Assembly: GCA_021234155.1 (NCBI GenBank)
Contig: JAJEKV010000075.1
Coordinates: forward strand, 4,606,230 to 4,670,229
Direction: 5' to 3'
From: Isoetes taiwanensis
Lineage: Eukaryota > Streptophyta > Lycopodiopsida > Isoetales > Isoetaceae
Length of the DNA: 64,000 nucleotides
This document shows positions 34,043-45,100 of the stretch, in pieces. Both the position numbers and the translations under genes were made by a program. Position 1 is the first letter of the stretch; each line of letters starts with the position of its first letter. The notes beneath the pieces are model-generated. The model saw only the letters and a list, made by a program, of their open reading frames with translations, did no database searches and was not told the origin of the DNA.

Positions 34043-34285
34043 CTACTCCGGATCCCAGCGCAGATGCACCACCACCTCCATGGCGTTGGTCAGGGGGTCG
34101 GGATGTTCAGCCATCCCCTTGCACCAGCCGTCCATCGCGATGCCACGGTTGTGACATTTCCACAGGTCCAGGCAGTTCATTTTGCAGGTTATCCATTCCT
34201 GGCAGTTGGTAGGCATGGTGCAATCCTCGTTCAATCCAGCCGATGCCATACTCATACTCATGGTCAGGGTTGCCCTTAAGGCCAA
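34043..34285 (-). CDS. Antisense small ORF between pol and ORF3 (element A)
   Basis: Minus-strand ORF encoding a Cys- and Met-rich peptide. The native start is probably the ATG at 34,249 (MASAGLNEDCTMPTNCQEWI), about 68 residues; the upstream Met codons lie partly in a secondary insertion. It has six cysteines, the motif KMNCLDLWKCHNRG and MDGWCKGMAEHPD. The counterpart in element C (50,158-50,377) keeps GLNED.TMPTN, GWC.GMAEHPD and the position. Antisense ORFs between pol and the 3' LTR are known in Tat-lineage elements such as Grande, but I do not recognise this protein. A TATA box on the same strand lies upstream (35,011-35,018), now moved away by the 714-bp insertion. Confidence 0.6.
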   Translation of the reverse strand: MALRATLTMSMSMASAGLNEDCTMPTNCQEWITCKMNCLDLWKCHNRGIAMDGWCKGMAEHPDPLTNAMEVVVHLRWDPE

Positions 34286-34989
34286 ATTTGTCTAAGCATA
34301 ATTTAGAAGGTCGGGCGAATAATAGAGTTGCATGATTAGTTATGCTGGCGAATGTTTTCTAGACATGAATATTTTTTATAGAAATCTAGGCGAATCATGG
34401 CCAATATTATTTTGCCAAAATTTAAGTGTCTTTATTTTCTGTGGTGAAATTTTATTCACCGGCATCCATATTTAATCAAGGACACAAACATATTATAAGC
34501 ATAGTTGCATGATGCAATACCACAACTTAACCTTTGCAAATGAGAATGTGGCTTATCCTTGTAGATAAAACAAATCTATTAAAATGGAGGTTTGTAAAAA
34601 AATGCTCTTTAGTGCATCCTTAGAAGTATTTGAAACACAATAGCTACAGAAATAACTCTTAAAATGATCATATTTACCTGGATGGATATGGAGAATAGAT
34701 TAGGTTATGAAGAAAGCCTAGAATATTAGGCGATTCCTTAAGAAATCTTCGAGAAGGAGGGTAAAGGATAAGGCGAATCCATAGTTATGACATTTAGTGG
34801 ATGTGGCGAATTTTCAAGTGGAGTGAGATTTGTTTGTAGAAAAGTTGGCTAATTTTATTTTTTTCATCTATAACGGGCCCTACTAAACCATAGCGTCAAA
34901 ATTTCTCGATACCCTAAAAAAATAGCCTTTTGGCGAACTTTAAATCCTAAGGGCTACCACCTGCTCATAATTATCGCCAAGGGTGTCTC
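34276..34989. mobile_element. 714-bp insertion with 9-bp target duplication (MULE-like?)
   Basis: Flanked by perfect GGGTTGCCC copies at 34,267-34,275 and 34,990-34,998; element C lacks this segment at the same place. It is AT-rich with no ORF of note. A 9-bp duplication is typical of Mutator-like elements, but no clear terminal inverted repeat is visible, so the class is unproven. Confidence 0.6.
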
Positions 34990-35010
34990 GGGTTGCCCAA
35001 TCGCTTTCGA

Positions 35011-35018
35011 CTTATATA
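35011..35018 (-). promoter_or_regulatory. Antisense TATA box of family G (element A)
   Basis: TATATAAG on the minus strand, conserved with the copy at 50,404-50,411. In element C it is 38 bp upstream of the antisense ORF start. The minimal TATATA core reads the same on both strands, so it could also serve the sense-strand ORF3. Confidence 0.55.
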
Positions 35019-35517
35019 GCCCAACGGGGCCGGGATTCACATCGGCGTGGACCACTCGGACCACTTTCGCCGGCGTGGTTGCAATGCAAGGTCGTTTCTA
35101 TATTGGAATCTTTTCTCCCGCCGCATATCTAGCCATGGTACCTTCTGACATCTTCGTTTTAATGATATCCCACTTCGAGTTGCCCGCATTAAATGACATT
35201 CCTTCTTTTCACGCCCATCGAACATTAATATGTGTACCTTCGCCATCTGTCACATCCGATCGTTCAATTACGTCTCATCTCCACCGTTCATTCCTTCTCC
35301 CTTAACAGTTTGGAGACTTAGCCAAATTTTTGCTCCTCAATCGTCTCCTTCGCATCTCTCGCCACCTGGCATCATCAACGGTCGCCGTTTCATGCCCCTT
35401 CAAGAAACACTTGTGCGCCCTAAACAACTTTTCGTCCATCTTCGCTTTCGTCTTCCGGCTCCAGCCCTCCCAGCTTCTCAAGGGCAGTCCTTCCTACTCC
35501 TTCAGGCGATCTTTGCC

Positions 35518-38500
35518 ATGGCTACTGCACCCAAATTTCCTCAACTCCAGGCTTCTGCTCCAAGGGATCCGGCTCTTTTTGAGTCTGTGACCTTCTCGAC
35601 ACCCACCTTTCGCGAAGCCCTAGTTGGCCCGAGTCGTGAAGTCGCGGAATGCCAGGAGCTTTACGAATTCTCACAAATGGACCTCCCTGCGCCAAATCCT
35701 GAGCAATTGAAACGGTTTGTTGCTCATATCGTCAACAGCCCGGAAGGATATGCTACCATGGTCGATGGCACCACCATTTTGCTTACTCAAACCTTTGATT
35801 TACGAGGTATTCCACATTCCTCTAAAAACCTTCTTTATCTTGGGCTGCCTTACGGGACTTGGATGTCACTTTCGGTTTGGTATTTGTTCCTTATCAAGCT
35901 AACATGCATCACCTCACCAACATTGCAAAGCCCCATGACACTTTTGTCAAGTTTCTGTGGCGCAAATTGCTTGGGTACTCCATCAAAAACACCCATATCA
36001 ACAAACCGTTCTACAATATTGTCATCACGGCCACACGCTCCACTCACCATATTGATTGGCCCCAACTGCTATTCTTCCGACTTCTTCAAGAAGTAGATCG
36101 TATTCGCGCTGCACCTTCCTCTGGCTTTGATTCCTCGGTGGGCGCCCATCTTCAAGCCATCATCCGACATTACCTTCCTCTCCCGGAGTCACCTTCTGCT
36201 TCTCACGCCTCCACTCAGCAGTCCTTTCATTCACTTCCTCAAAACCAACAGGTTGCAACTTCACGCCCTTCTTCTCCTGGTCATGATCAATGCAATGCCA
36301 CGCATGTCACAGTCTCTTCTACCTCCACGGAATCCATGCCCTCCACTTCTCATCATGTCTCGGGCGTCCCAAACCACGGCAACAAAGGGCCCCCTCCCTC
36401 CACATCCTCTCCAGCTTCTGTATCAATACCAGCAGGATGTTCAAGCGGCTGTCCTCAAGTTACAAGAATCCCAGGAAGTCCTCATGCATGGTGTTCAAGC
36501 GTCCCTGGAGGCCTCGGACGCGGTTCACAGAGACCTTCAGGCTGCAAACACGCAGGTTCAAACCTTGGAAGACAAACTTCAAGCAAAGCATGAGACTCTT
36601 TTACAGGCTCGTGACGATCTCAAGAATGCACAGGATCAGACCAGCCTGCTTGCTGATCAACAGGCTCAGTTACAAACCACCATTCAGGAATTGCCGGAGC
36701 AGGTCAAGACAAAGGATACCCTCCTGGGTGACAAGGAGAAAGACATTGCTAAGCTTGACACCCTGTATGCTGAGCTTTCTCACAATTACACCTCTCAAGC
36801 CCATGACCTCCTTGCGCGTGATGCCCGAATCACCTCTTTAGACACTCAGCTTTCCACGCTGACCAATCAGCTCACGACTCTCCAGGATCAGCTTACGGAG
36901 GCTCAAAAACAAAAGGTCATTGATGACGCAGAGATTGCCATGCTTCGCCTCCATACTCCTGGGCCATCCTCTTCACATAGCACGTTCTCTAATAAACGGA
37001 CCCGTGATCAGTCATGCCTTCTGCTAGAAAAGGAGAACCGGATACGTGATCTTGAACATCAGCTCCAGCAAGCTGTTCAATCTGCCGAAGAGGCCCAAAA
37101 TAAACATGAGGGCTATATTGACATTGCTACCTGCATCCCTATGGATTTCTCCACTCCTTCCAGTTATCTGGACTATGTGGTTGACCGATGCCACCTTTTT
37201 CTTCTGAAGTGGTACGCGGCAGTCGGTCAGATTAATCAACAGCCACTCCGCCGTGCGGATTTTCTCAGGATCTGGCCGGATCTTTCTATCGAAGACAAAG
37301 GTTTACTTTGTGCCCTTTTTGGTTTTGATCAGATTGACCGTGAAGATCCGGATTTAGTCAACTTCCGCGTTGTTCAAACCAATGGCCTATGTTTTCATGA
37401 CTTCTATCCGGCTGATCTACGATAAATTCCAAGATACATGCACGAACTTGCTCGGCGACTTACCTCGTGGCGGTGAAACATTGGAACAGTGCGAGGAGAA
37501 ATTTAAGCATCCTGAGGATCTTGAGTTTGCCCAAATTTATATGCAACACTTGGGAGGCTACAATCAACTGCGTGGCCTTCTGGACAGCAAGACCATTCCA
37601 ACGGGTTGGGTTAATCCTCCCCGCCTACAATCGGCTTTTACGTTTCGAAAGGGGACCATTGGTGCCGTGCTCTTGATCAGGATCTTGTTCGTGAATTCAG
37701 GGACATGGCTCAGCAACCCACGCCCACGGGCATGGCTCCTTCTCCATATGCTTCATTAGGAGTCCCTCCACGCCCACGGTTCCTCACCTCTGATTGGCGT
37801 CTTCCCTTTTGGACCAAGGTCCTGGATGGCCACGCTGGGTGGACTCCCCCTCAGATCTCGACGGATCTCCGGTGGGATCCACGATTTGTCAGACGCTCCA
37901 ATTGGGAGGAAGGTGCCACTTTGGACTCTACTAAAAATTGGATCTATATTGCAAATGAGCGTGGTTGGCAAAAGCCTGCTGATGCTGTTCATGGCCTTGA
38001 TGCCTTCTTATAGAATGCCGCCACCTCACCCGGATCATACGTACCGCCGTCAAGCCGGCTTACGTCTGCTCTCAAGTGCATCCTGGTAAGCTCCTTAAAT
38101 CGACAGCGTCCCATCTTTTATTGCAACCCGAATGCCAGTGTCAGTGCCTTCGGTCTCCAGACTTGCCTTCTCATGGAGTGCCAATTCGTTCCTTCTGACG
38201 CACATGCAGCCCTTTGAAGACATGGTGCGCTCTAAATTCCTCATTGATGCAGATCCTGCCCTTGGGCTCAACACTCATGACGCTCTTCAAACACGCCAGG
38301 ACCTCATAGGCACTTACCACAATGGCGCCCGTCCTCATTCACGTGAGGATCACTTTCAGACTGCTGGGTTCCCACCATCGGAAACACTTCCTCCTTTTCT
38401 TCACTCTGAGTGTTGTTTGGTGGGGAGGAGTGTTAGTCCTGTACGTGCTGGTACAGGACTATTCATGCATACGACGGACCAACTCAAGGCTAAGGATCTG

Positions 38501-38602
38501 CAGTCAGGCACGGGTCAGTCGTCAAAGGCCCCGCAAAAGACCAAGCAGACCACGCAGTCAAAGCCCACGCCTGCCGTCAAAAGGAGGCGCTCGGACAAGT
38601 GA
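35518..38602 (+). pseudogene. ORF3 of element A: ~1,000-codon extra protein reading into the 3' LTR
   Basis: Starts at ATG 35,518 (MATAPKFPQLQASAPRDPAL), after pol, and ends at TGA 38,600-38,602, inside the 3' LTR. Regions: N-terminal domain (VKFLWRKLLGYSIKNTHINK, DWPQLLFFRLLQEVDR), Ser/Pro/His linker, a coiled coil of about 200 residues rich in Gln/Leu/Asp (36,430-37,100), C-terminal domain (FLRIWPDLSIEDKGLLCALF; NERGWQKPADAVHGLDAFL; LIDADPALGLNTHDALQTRQ), then GLFMHTTDQLKAKD and a basic tail VKRRRSDK. Frameshifts near 35,830, 36,360, 37,425 and 38,010 interrupt it. I see no signal peptide or membrane segment, so it does not look like an envelope. The position matches env-like or extra ORFs of Athila/Tat elements, but I recognise no family. 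The tail resembles a nuclear localisation signal. Confidence 0.75.
38416..38430 (+). promoter_or_regulatory. Polypurine tract of element A
   Basis: TTTGGTGGGGAGGAG directly before the 3' LTR start TGTTAGTC. It primes plus-strand synthesis. In frame it codes for LVGRS within ORF3. Equivalents lie before the LTRs at 49,246 and 53,882, and on the minus strand at 23,827. Confidence 0.85.
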
Positions 38603-39016
38603 CGGCCCGTCACCGCCTGCGTCAGCGTCAGCGTGATTTCAGGCATTTCAAGAGGCACCGCCAGCATTCCTGCAAATCAGGCCTCCTTCCAGGAGTCGAC
38701 ACCGAAATCAGTCAGAGTGTCTATATTGGGCCAAAGGCCATTGTACTATATATATGAGTAGAGCTAGCATATGATGAGTTTTGAGTCTTGTCTCACTTCA
38801 GTTTTCTCTCGATTGCGAGAGCTCATGTATCTTCATTGACATCAAGGAAGTTGTTCTCATTATTGTGATCTCATTGTTCTCTTTTTGCTTTCTGTTCTCT
38901 TTTCCTTGTTCTTTTTGCAAATCCCGCGTGACATAGCTCCCCGGATTCTCCTGTTAGATCCAAGGGTCCTCACAGAGGGCTGTCTTGCGGGAGTTCCCGA
39001 ACCCAGACCCCAAACA
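38431..39016 (+). repeat. 3' LTR of element A
   Basis: 586 bp, TGTTAGTCCTGTAC ... CCAGACCCCAAACA. It contains the last 57 codons of ORF3 in U3 (to 38,602) and the TATA box near 38,750. Confidence 0.93.
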
Positions 39017-40351
39017 TGACTACCACCAAGCCCTTGATGGGCTTGTCGAACGATATCGGGCACTTCATGAGGGAGTACATAGCGTCGAAGGACCATATCC
39101 TTGCCGCGTTTGTAAAGATGGCCCGCAACCATGGTGTAGTCTCGGACCTCACGGAGAAATTGACGGTGGCGTGATCGAAGTTTTTCTGGAGAGAGCGTGG
39201 GATCTTCAGAGGGAAGAGCACGTGTGAGGAGATATTGCTGAAAGTTATGAAACCAATGGGGCGTGGCCGTGACCAAAAACAGCTGAGCGTCAGGAAAGGC
39301 ATCTGAAACACCCGTGGAGGGATCATCTGTGTGGATGCGTGAGAGATAATCTGGTACAACATGAGATTTGCCAGCCTTATGAACGATTTCAAACGGAGCG
39401 AATTCTTGCAACCGAAGGACCCAACGAGCAATCCTGCCCGTGGGCGTGGACTTGTTGATCAGATAAAGAAGTGCCTGATGATCAACAAAGAATTTGATCT
39501 GACTGCCCAACAAATAATGACGGAAGCGTTGGACACAAAAAATTAAGCCCAATGCCTCCCTCTCTGGCGGAAAGTAGTTAAGCTTCAGCCAGGATTGAGT
39601 TTTCACTGGCATAACGGTTCCGGTTTATCGTAATGCGCATCAAATGCTTGTGAGAGAACAGCAAATGTTGAGACATCGACATGAACATGAAAAGGCTTGT
39701 CCCATTGAGGAGAAACAAGCACGCATGAACATGAAAAGGCTTGTCCCATTGAGGAGAAACAAGCACGGGGGCCTGAGTAAGCAAGATCTTTAACTGTTGG
39801 AAAGCAGCATCCGCCTAGGAATTCCAAGCCCAAGTGGATTCATCACCCGTGAGTTTATGAATGGGATCAGCAATGGCTGCAAGTCCAGGAATGAAGGTGG
39901 AATAATAATTTACCTTGCCCAGGAAAGAACGTATCTCCTTGATATTAGATGGTGCTTGAGTTTTAAGCACGCAACTGATTTTAGCAGGATCCGTGGTGAT
40001 ACCTGCTTTACTGACCACATGTCCTAACGGAACACCGAGGTGTGACGCAAAAGTGCACTTCGGGATTGAGACTAATGCCCGACTCATCACATTTCTGAAA
40101 GACAAGTTCTAATTTATCCGTGGGTCATCCATGGAATCAGAGGCGGGAAAGTCATCTTGAAAAATCTGGAGAAAGGGTTTCTCCTTCATATAATCTTGAA
40201 AAACCGAGAGCATGATGTGTTGAAACATGGATGGAGAGTTGGATAAACCAAAAGGAACCACCTTGTAGGCAAAAGTGCCCCACGGGGTGGTAAAGGTAGT
40301 CTTGAGTTGATCTGCCTCTTTGATTGAAATTTGATTGTAGCCGGAAAAACC
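39017..40351 (-). pseudogene. RNase H, RT and integrase start of element H
   Basis: Minus-strand continuation of H beyond element A. It reads RT (FAYKVVPFGLSNSPS..; LQIFQDDF at about 40,150; LLTQAPVLV), RNase H (FFVDHQALLYLINKSTPTGR) and the integrase N-terminus (YLSRIHTDDPSTGVSDAFPD; VPDIVRQAHQGLGGSH), ending at the TGACT duplication. A 44-bp tandem duplication at 39,680-39,767 disrupts RT/RNase H. The left end at 40,351 is cut by the copia LTR. Confidence 0.9.
39680..39767. repeat. 44-bp tandem duplication inside element H pol
   Basis: Two identical copies (39,680-39,723, 39,724-39,767) starting CATGAACATGAAAAGGCTTG. The coding sequence is duplicated out of frame, so it arose after the element lost function. 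Confidence 0.9.
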
Positions 40352-40947
40352 TGTTGTTAGATCAATTCCTTAAGATAAAATTACCTTTCTACTTATCACT
40401 ACTTGATCTAGTACAATAAGACTTAACTCAATGCAACAAGCTTAAGTCACAACTTCCTTATTAATAATAAGCCAAATAACCATTGAATTCAAATCTCAAT
40501 TGTTACTGTAGATTTGGTAACGATTCAAACATTTGTAACAGACCGCAACCATACACCTTAGACGTTTTCTGCTGGATCCGGCTCACTCAGAGTTGGATCC
40601 AATGTTCACAGGTGTATATAGCCTAGCAGATCCGGCGGTTAAGCAACCGAGGTGTTCAGCTCCGACGGTTTTGCCTTCACCGACCATTGAACTCGATCTG
40701 CTATAATTTCATTTGCCATCTTAAATAAGCAATATAATTTACCTCAATATTCGATGGCTTCTAACTTATCTTTTAACCCTTTAACCATTGGTCTTTTAAT
40801 GCCAATATTTCACCTTATGTGACCAACAAGACCAAGAAACAGCGTTTAGTGTAACTTGCCAGATAACAACCTAGCACTGTAACCAACTGCAAGAACTCAT
40901 CTGAATCATCATAAACTCAGAGAATATTTTCTGAACATTATGCAACA
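40352..40947 (-). repeat. 3' LTR of the nested copia
   Basis: 596 bp on the minus strand, TGTTGCATAATG ... ATCTAACAACA, with inverted ends TGTTG/CAACA. It is preceded by the purine tract GATGGGGGAA. The left flank is AAACC (40,347-40,351), so the matching flank beyond the window should also be AAACC. Confidence 0.8.
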
Positions 40948-41089
40948 TTCCCCCATCAGATAATGTTCTCTGAATTGTTAGCTGGATAACATTTATCTGT
41001 CAGCAATGATCAATTCCTGTAACACCAAGTAAGTTTTCAAATTTTCTGAACTTGATATATGTGAGAGCTTTTGTGAGAATATCTGCAGC

Positions 41090-41404
41090 TTAATCTTGAG
41101 TGCCTATGAACTCCACTGAAACCTGCCCTTTTGCAACCATTTCCCTGATAAAATGTATATGCAGTTCAATGTGCTTGGTTCTTTGATGTAAAACAGGATT
41201 TCTAGTGATGGCAATACAACTTTGACTGTCACATAATAAAATGGTGGCCTTTTCTTGTCTTATATCTAACTCATTTAACAATCTCCTGGCCCAAACGATT
41301 TCTTTAGCAGCAAGAGTGGTAGCTACATATTCAGCTTCAGCTGAAGACATAGCAGTGCTTGATTGTTTCTTAGACTTCCATGTTATGGCTGCTCCACCAA
41401 GCAT
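41090..41404 (-). pseudogene. Copia RNase H
   Basis: Reads [58 protein letters not shown] and HIELHIHFIREMVAKGQVSV, the standard copia RNase H with SSAEAEY and CDSQS. A TAA replaces a codon in the C-terminal TQDxAADILTKAL motif. There is also a frame break upstream near 41,405 towards the RT connector. It removes RNA from the cDNA hybrid during reverse transcription. Confidence 0.9.
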
Positions 41405-41541
41405 TACTTTTTGCTGCTATCCAATGTTGGTGCCCTGGGTTGCTTGAGTACCTACTTAGCAAACTGACTGCAAAAGCAATATCAGGGCGTGTACAATTAC
41501 TAACATACAGTAAGCAACCCAATAATTCTCTGTATGGTATT

Positions 41542-42130
41542 TGTTAGTCCTGTGCCTCACAGTGCAAGGACTATTCATGCATCTGACAGGACCAGGTCAA
41601 GCTCAAGGATCCTCGATCGACCCACGGGCCAGCCATCAAAGGCTCATGAAGACCAAGCAGCCAGAGACCACGCAAATCAAAGCCTTTGGCCGTCAACAAG
41701 AGGCGCCCGCTCGGACAAGTGGCGGCCCGTCACCGCAGCGTCGGCGTCGGCGTGATTCTAGGCACTTCAAGAGGCACCGCCAACATTCACCGCAAATCGG
41801 GCCTCCTTCCGTGAGCAAACACCGAGATCGATCCAGTGTCTATATTGGGCCCAAGGCCATTGTACTATATATATGAGTAGAGCTAGCACATGAGTTTTTA
41901 GATGAGTTTTGAGTCTTGTCTCCTTTCAGGTTTCTCTCCATTCGCGAGAGCTCATGTATGTTCATCATTGATATCAAGGAAGCTTATCATCTTTCTCTCA
42001 TTTGTTACTTTTTTCTTCTTCTTCTTCTCTTCTTGCAAATCCGCGTGACATAGTCCCCGGACTCTCTGTTAGATCAAGGGTCCTCCGCGGAGGGTGTCTT
42101 CGAGGGGTTCCCGAACCCGGACCCCAAACA
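41542..42130 (+). repeat. 5' LTR of element B
   Basis: 589 bp, TGTTAGTCCTGTGC ... GACCCCAAACA. The ORF3 tail frame in U3 is broken here (AACAAGAGGCGCCCGC), unlike in A and C. Confidence 0.93.
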
Positions 42131-45100
42131 GCATGCAGCCGTGCTGCGGGTCTGATTCCATCCTACTTTCTTACGTAAGCCATATGCATTCCGTAATTTC
42201 CGCCCGGAAGAACTCCTTTCGAGGCGGCCTCTCGCTTGGGCGCCATCGGCGTCGGAAAACTGTTCGACATGTATGGATCTGCCTATGACATAGAGGGAGG
42301 CCATCTTGGGTCTAGGGCTCGGTCGGCGCCACCCACCCCTCGTGTCTGTCTGGGTCCCAGGTTCCCGCCCCAAGCGTGCAAACATTGCTCACAACCTCGG
42401 TCCCTCATCACTATCTCGGGAGCCTTATCGGGCTCAACCTTCTCAACCGTACTTTCATACCCCCGAACATGCCTACATCCATCATTCTTGAGGGCCATCG
42501 CCTCTTCCTTCACAACCATCATCTCCCCCCGTGGGCAACCGCGGCTATCCACCGCGTCTCCTTTGCGCCTACCGGGGAATATCCTTTCCCTACGTTTCCC
42601 CTTGCCCTTCCTGTTTTACAACCTTACGGATCTCAAAACCAATGCTCCGGCTACTTGGGTTTCTCAACCCGCGGTCACCCCTTCATCGGGTCCTTCCCAG
42701 GCACCATGCCACCTCCAACTCAACCTCCATATCCTCACTATCTTTTTCTGTCCCAGCCCGGCACTTTCACATCTACCTTCGGACTACGGGCCGACTTATC
42801 CCACCTTTGGCAACACGAAAGGCAAGCCCGTTAGACCAAAGTGCTCGGGGCCCACATGGAAGAATTTGAGGCTCTAGCTGTCCTAAATGGTCATGCGCAA
42901 CCTCAACTGAAATTCCACATCTTTTCCACCACCTGCGTGGCTCTCCTCATCAATGGCTCATGTCCAACAAAAGCCATTGGAAACAAGACTGGTCGAAATG
43001 AGAACTGCTTTTACGTCTCATTATGGAACCACGGATGATGATCAACTTCATCTCAAGCAACTCAATGAACTTCAACAAGAGCCCGCAGAGTGCGCCTTGG
43101 GATTTTTCGCGGATCGACTTCACATTCTGCTAAGTAAGCTCAAGGAGTACCCCACACAGAGCCGGATTTTGGTGCTGGTTTCTCCAAGGACTTCCTCCAA
43201 ATTATTCGACTCATGGTGAATACACTGCCCCAAGACTTTGGAGCGGGCTATCGACCTTGTCAATCACTTTCGGTCAATGTTTCCTCCCAGTGGCTCTTCA
43301 AGAGCTCCCGCTCATTCCACTGTCATGGTTCCACAAACGGCCCGATTCAGCCTCAACACGCTAATCCACAGTAGCGATCAAATCTGGTGCCATATTTGCA
43401 AATACCAAGGCCATTTGGCAAATGAGTGCAACTCCACCAATGGCCCGCCTCATTGCAAGCGATGCAACATGTGCAATCATGCCACGGAAGAGTGCACTCG
43501 CGCACTCATCCCACACCGCTCAAGCAACAAAATGGTTTATCAAGTGCAAACCACACCTCAGCAACAATCGCACTATCGCCACCGCCCCTCAAAACCCACC
43601 CGCAACTCTATCGGCCGAATGGGGGCAAACCGCGGGGATCCAACCAACGTCCTCCTTTTGATCCTTCTAAAGCTCGGTGTTATCCTTTGTCAAGAATGGG
43701 GTCATACCACCACGCGGCGTGTCCTCAACTTCCACAAGTTCGTGTGCGGCTTCACGGCACAAATCAGACCACATCGGTCCGCCTCCGCGGCTTACCAACT
43801 CGGATTGCTAATGGCAAACAAGGCCCGAGACCAGTTCTTAAGAAGCCACCAAGAGCACCTCGGCAATCACGCTTATCAACCAGCTCCAAAGAAATCAACC
43901 TCGAACCGGATCAACAAGCACAAGAGGAAATTTTTCAGGCACTTAATCCTCCAAATCCGGTAGTCAAATTGGGTTGGTTTAGTTTCACGCCGGACCAAGG
44001 CATCACGTCCCTTGACCATTATTCCGAATGGCACGCAACCTGCCTTTGCCGTTGACACCATTCCTCATGCGGATGAAAAAAAGGTACACTTTGCATCTGA
44101 CTTGGAGAAGCTCATGCCACATGTCATGCCAAAAGTTCGCCAAAGCATTTTGAACCTCATGCACGCTGCTGAAGGCCGCACATTGGCAAACGTTCATGCC
44201 ACCACCAGAGCTCAACAAAGACAAGATACCCCTTCCACATCTCAACCTCCACGCCTCGGGCGTATCCCAATATTGCTTTGCCGAGGTTGACTTACTCAAA
44301 GAAGTTGCTGCTTCCCTGCCATGCACTCCCGCACCAGTGGAACCAGCAGATCCTTTTTCTCATGTGCCTCTAGAACTCCAAGAGGAGCTAGCCAAGATCA
44401 AAATTCCTTTAAGCTTGGCAACCATTTTAAAACTTCATCCTGCTCTCAAGGACCAGGTTACCACTCCCAACTGTTTTAGTTGGGGCTGTGGCTACTACTC
44501 TACACCCACGGTCCATGCCGCGATTGGTAATCGACAAGTCAACCATGTTCAAATAGATGGAGGTAGCGCAGTCAATCTCATCACGGATAAACTCCGCAAA
44601 CAAATGGGCATCACACAACTCTTTCGTGCCCCATATGACATCAAATTGGCTAATGGCCATATCACGAGACCTCAAGGCGTCACACCTATTCTTCACATCA
44701 ACATTGGTGATCTCCAGCTTCCCCATGGAATTTGGAGTTTGGAAAGCTGGCGAAGATCCAGGTGACTATGAAATGCTGGTCGGCAGACCTTTTCTCCGCC
44801 AGGCAAAGAGTATCCATTACTGGGCCACGGACCAGTTAGTCATCACTGATGGTCATCTCAATGCCACCATGGACTTGCAAACAGGCAGGATCATTTCTGT
44901 TGACAATGCGGAACCCTCTCTCTCGGAACCACATTTACAAGAAGCTCGGAATATTTATCAAGTTCGGGCTCCACTGCGAAGTGCGCCTCACGTCATCCTA
45001 CCGAATATCTTTGATCCTTGGGGAGAAATGACTCTTGATCGGGGACGGCCGGTCTGCTTTGCTTGACCCCTATCCGCTCCTTGCAATCGGAATCCAACGC

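Larger units (their letters stand above)
27250..39016 (+). mobile_element. Gypsy element A, complete 11.8-kb family-G element
   Basis: Both LTRs (27,250-27,849 and 38,431-39,016), primer site, gag-pol, antisense ORF, ORF3 and polypurine tract are present. It sits inside element H with flanks TGACA (27,245-27,249) and TGACT (39,017-39,021), a 5-bp duplication with one mismatch. Joining the flanks gives continuous H integrase sequence. It carries a 714-bp secondary insertion (34,276-34,989). No chromodomain follows the integrase, so it belongs among the non-chromovirus gypsy groups. Confidence 0.93.
23229..40351 (-). mobile_element. Gypsy element H, host of the nest (minus, interrupted by A)
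   Basis: An old family-G element on the minus strand. Visible parts are 3' LTR, ORF3 and part of integrase (to 27,249), then after the 11.8-kb insertion of element A, the rest of integrase/RNase H and RT (39,017-40,351), where a copia is inserted. A deletion has fused integrase (at ITILKK) to the ORF3 leader near 26,721, removing the integrase C terminus and the antisense-ORF region. Its 5' part (protease, gag, 5' LTR) should lie beyond the right edge of the window. Confidence 0.85.
40352..41541 (-). mobile_element. Nested copia element, 3' part (LTR and RNase H)
   Basis: Minus-strand Ty1/copia inserted into element H. It has a 3' LTR at 40,352-40,947, a polypurine tract, RNase H to 41,404, and the RT-RNase H connector to 41,541 ([20 protein letters not shown]). 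At 41,541 it is cut by element B with GTATT. The other half of the same element is at 54,463-56,144, inverted relative to this one. Confidence 0.85.

Noticed and set aside
34043-34285. Antisense ORF as a CHCH-type mitochondrial protein
   Set aside because: Six cysteines are present, but the twin CX9C spacing is not, and two of the cysteines are not kept in element C.
34276-34989. Solo LTR
   Set aside because: The ends are not TG...CA and the flanking duplication is 9 bp, not 5 bp.
35518-38602. ORF3 as an envelope gene
   Set aside because: It is in the env position, but no signal peptide, membrane span or fusion-type hydrophobic stretch is visible in any copy; a coiled coil plus basic tail fits a non-membrane protein better.
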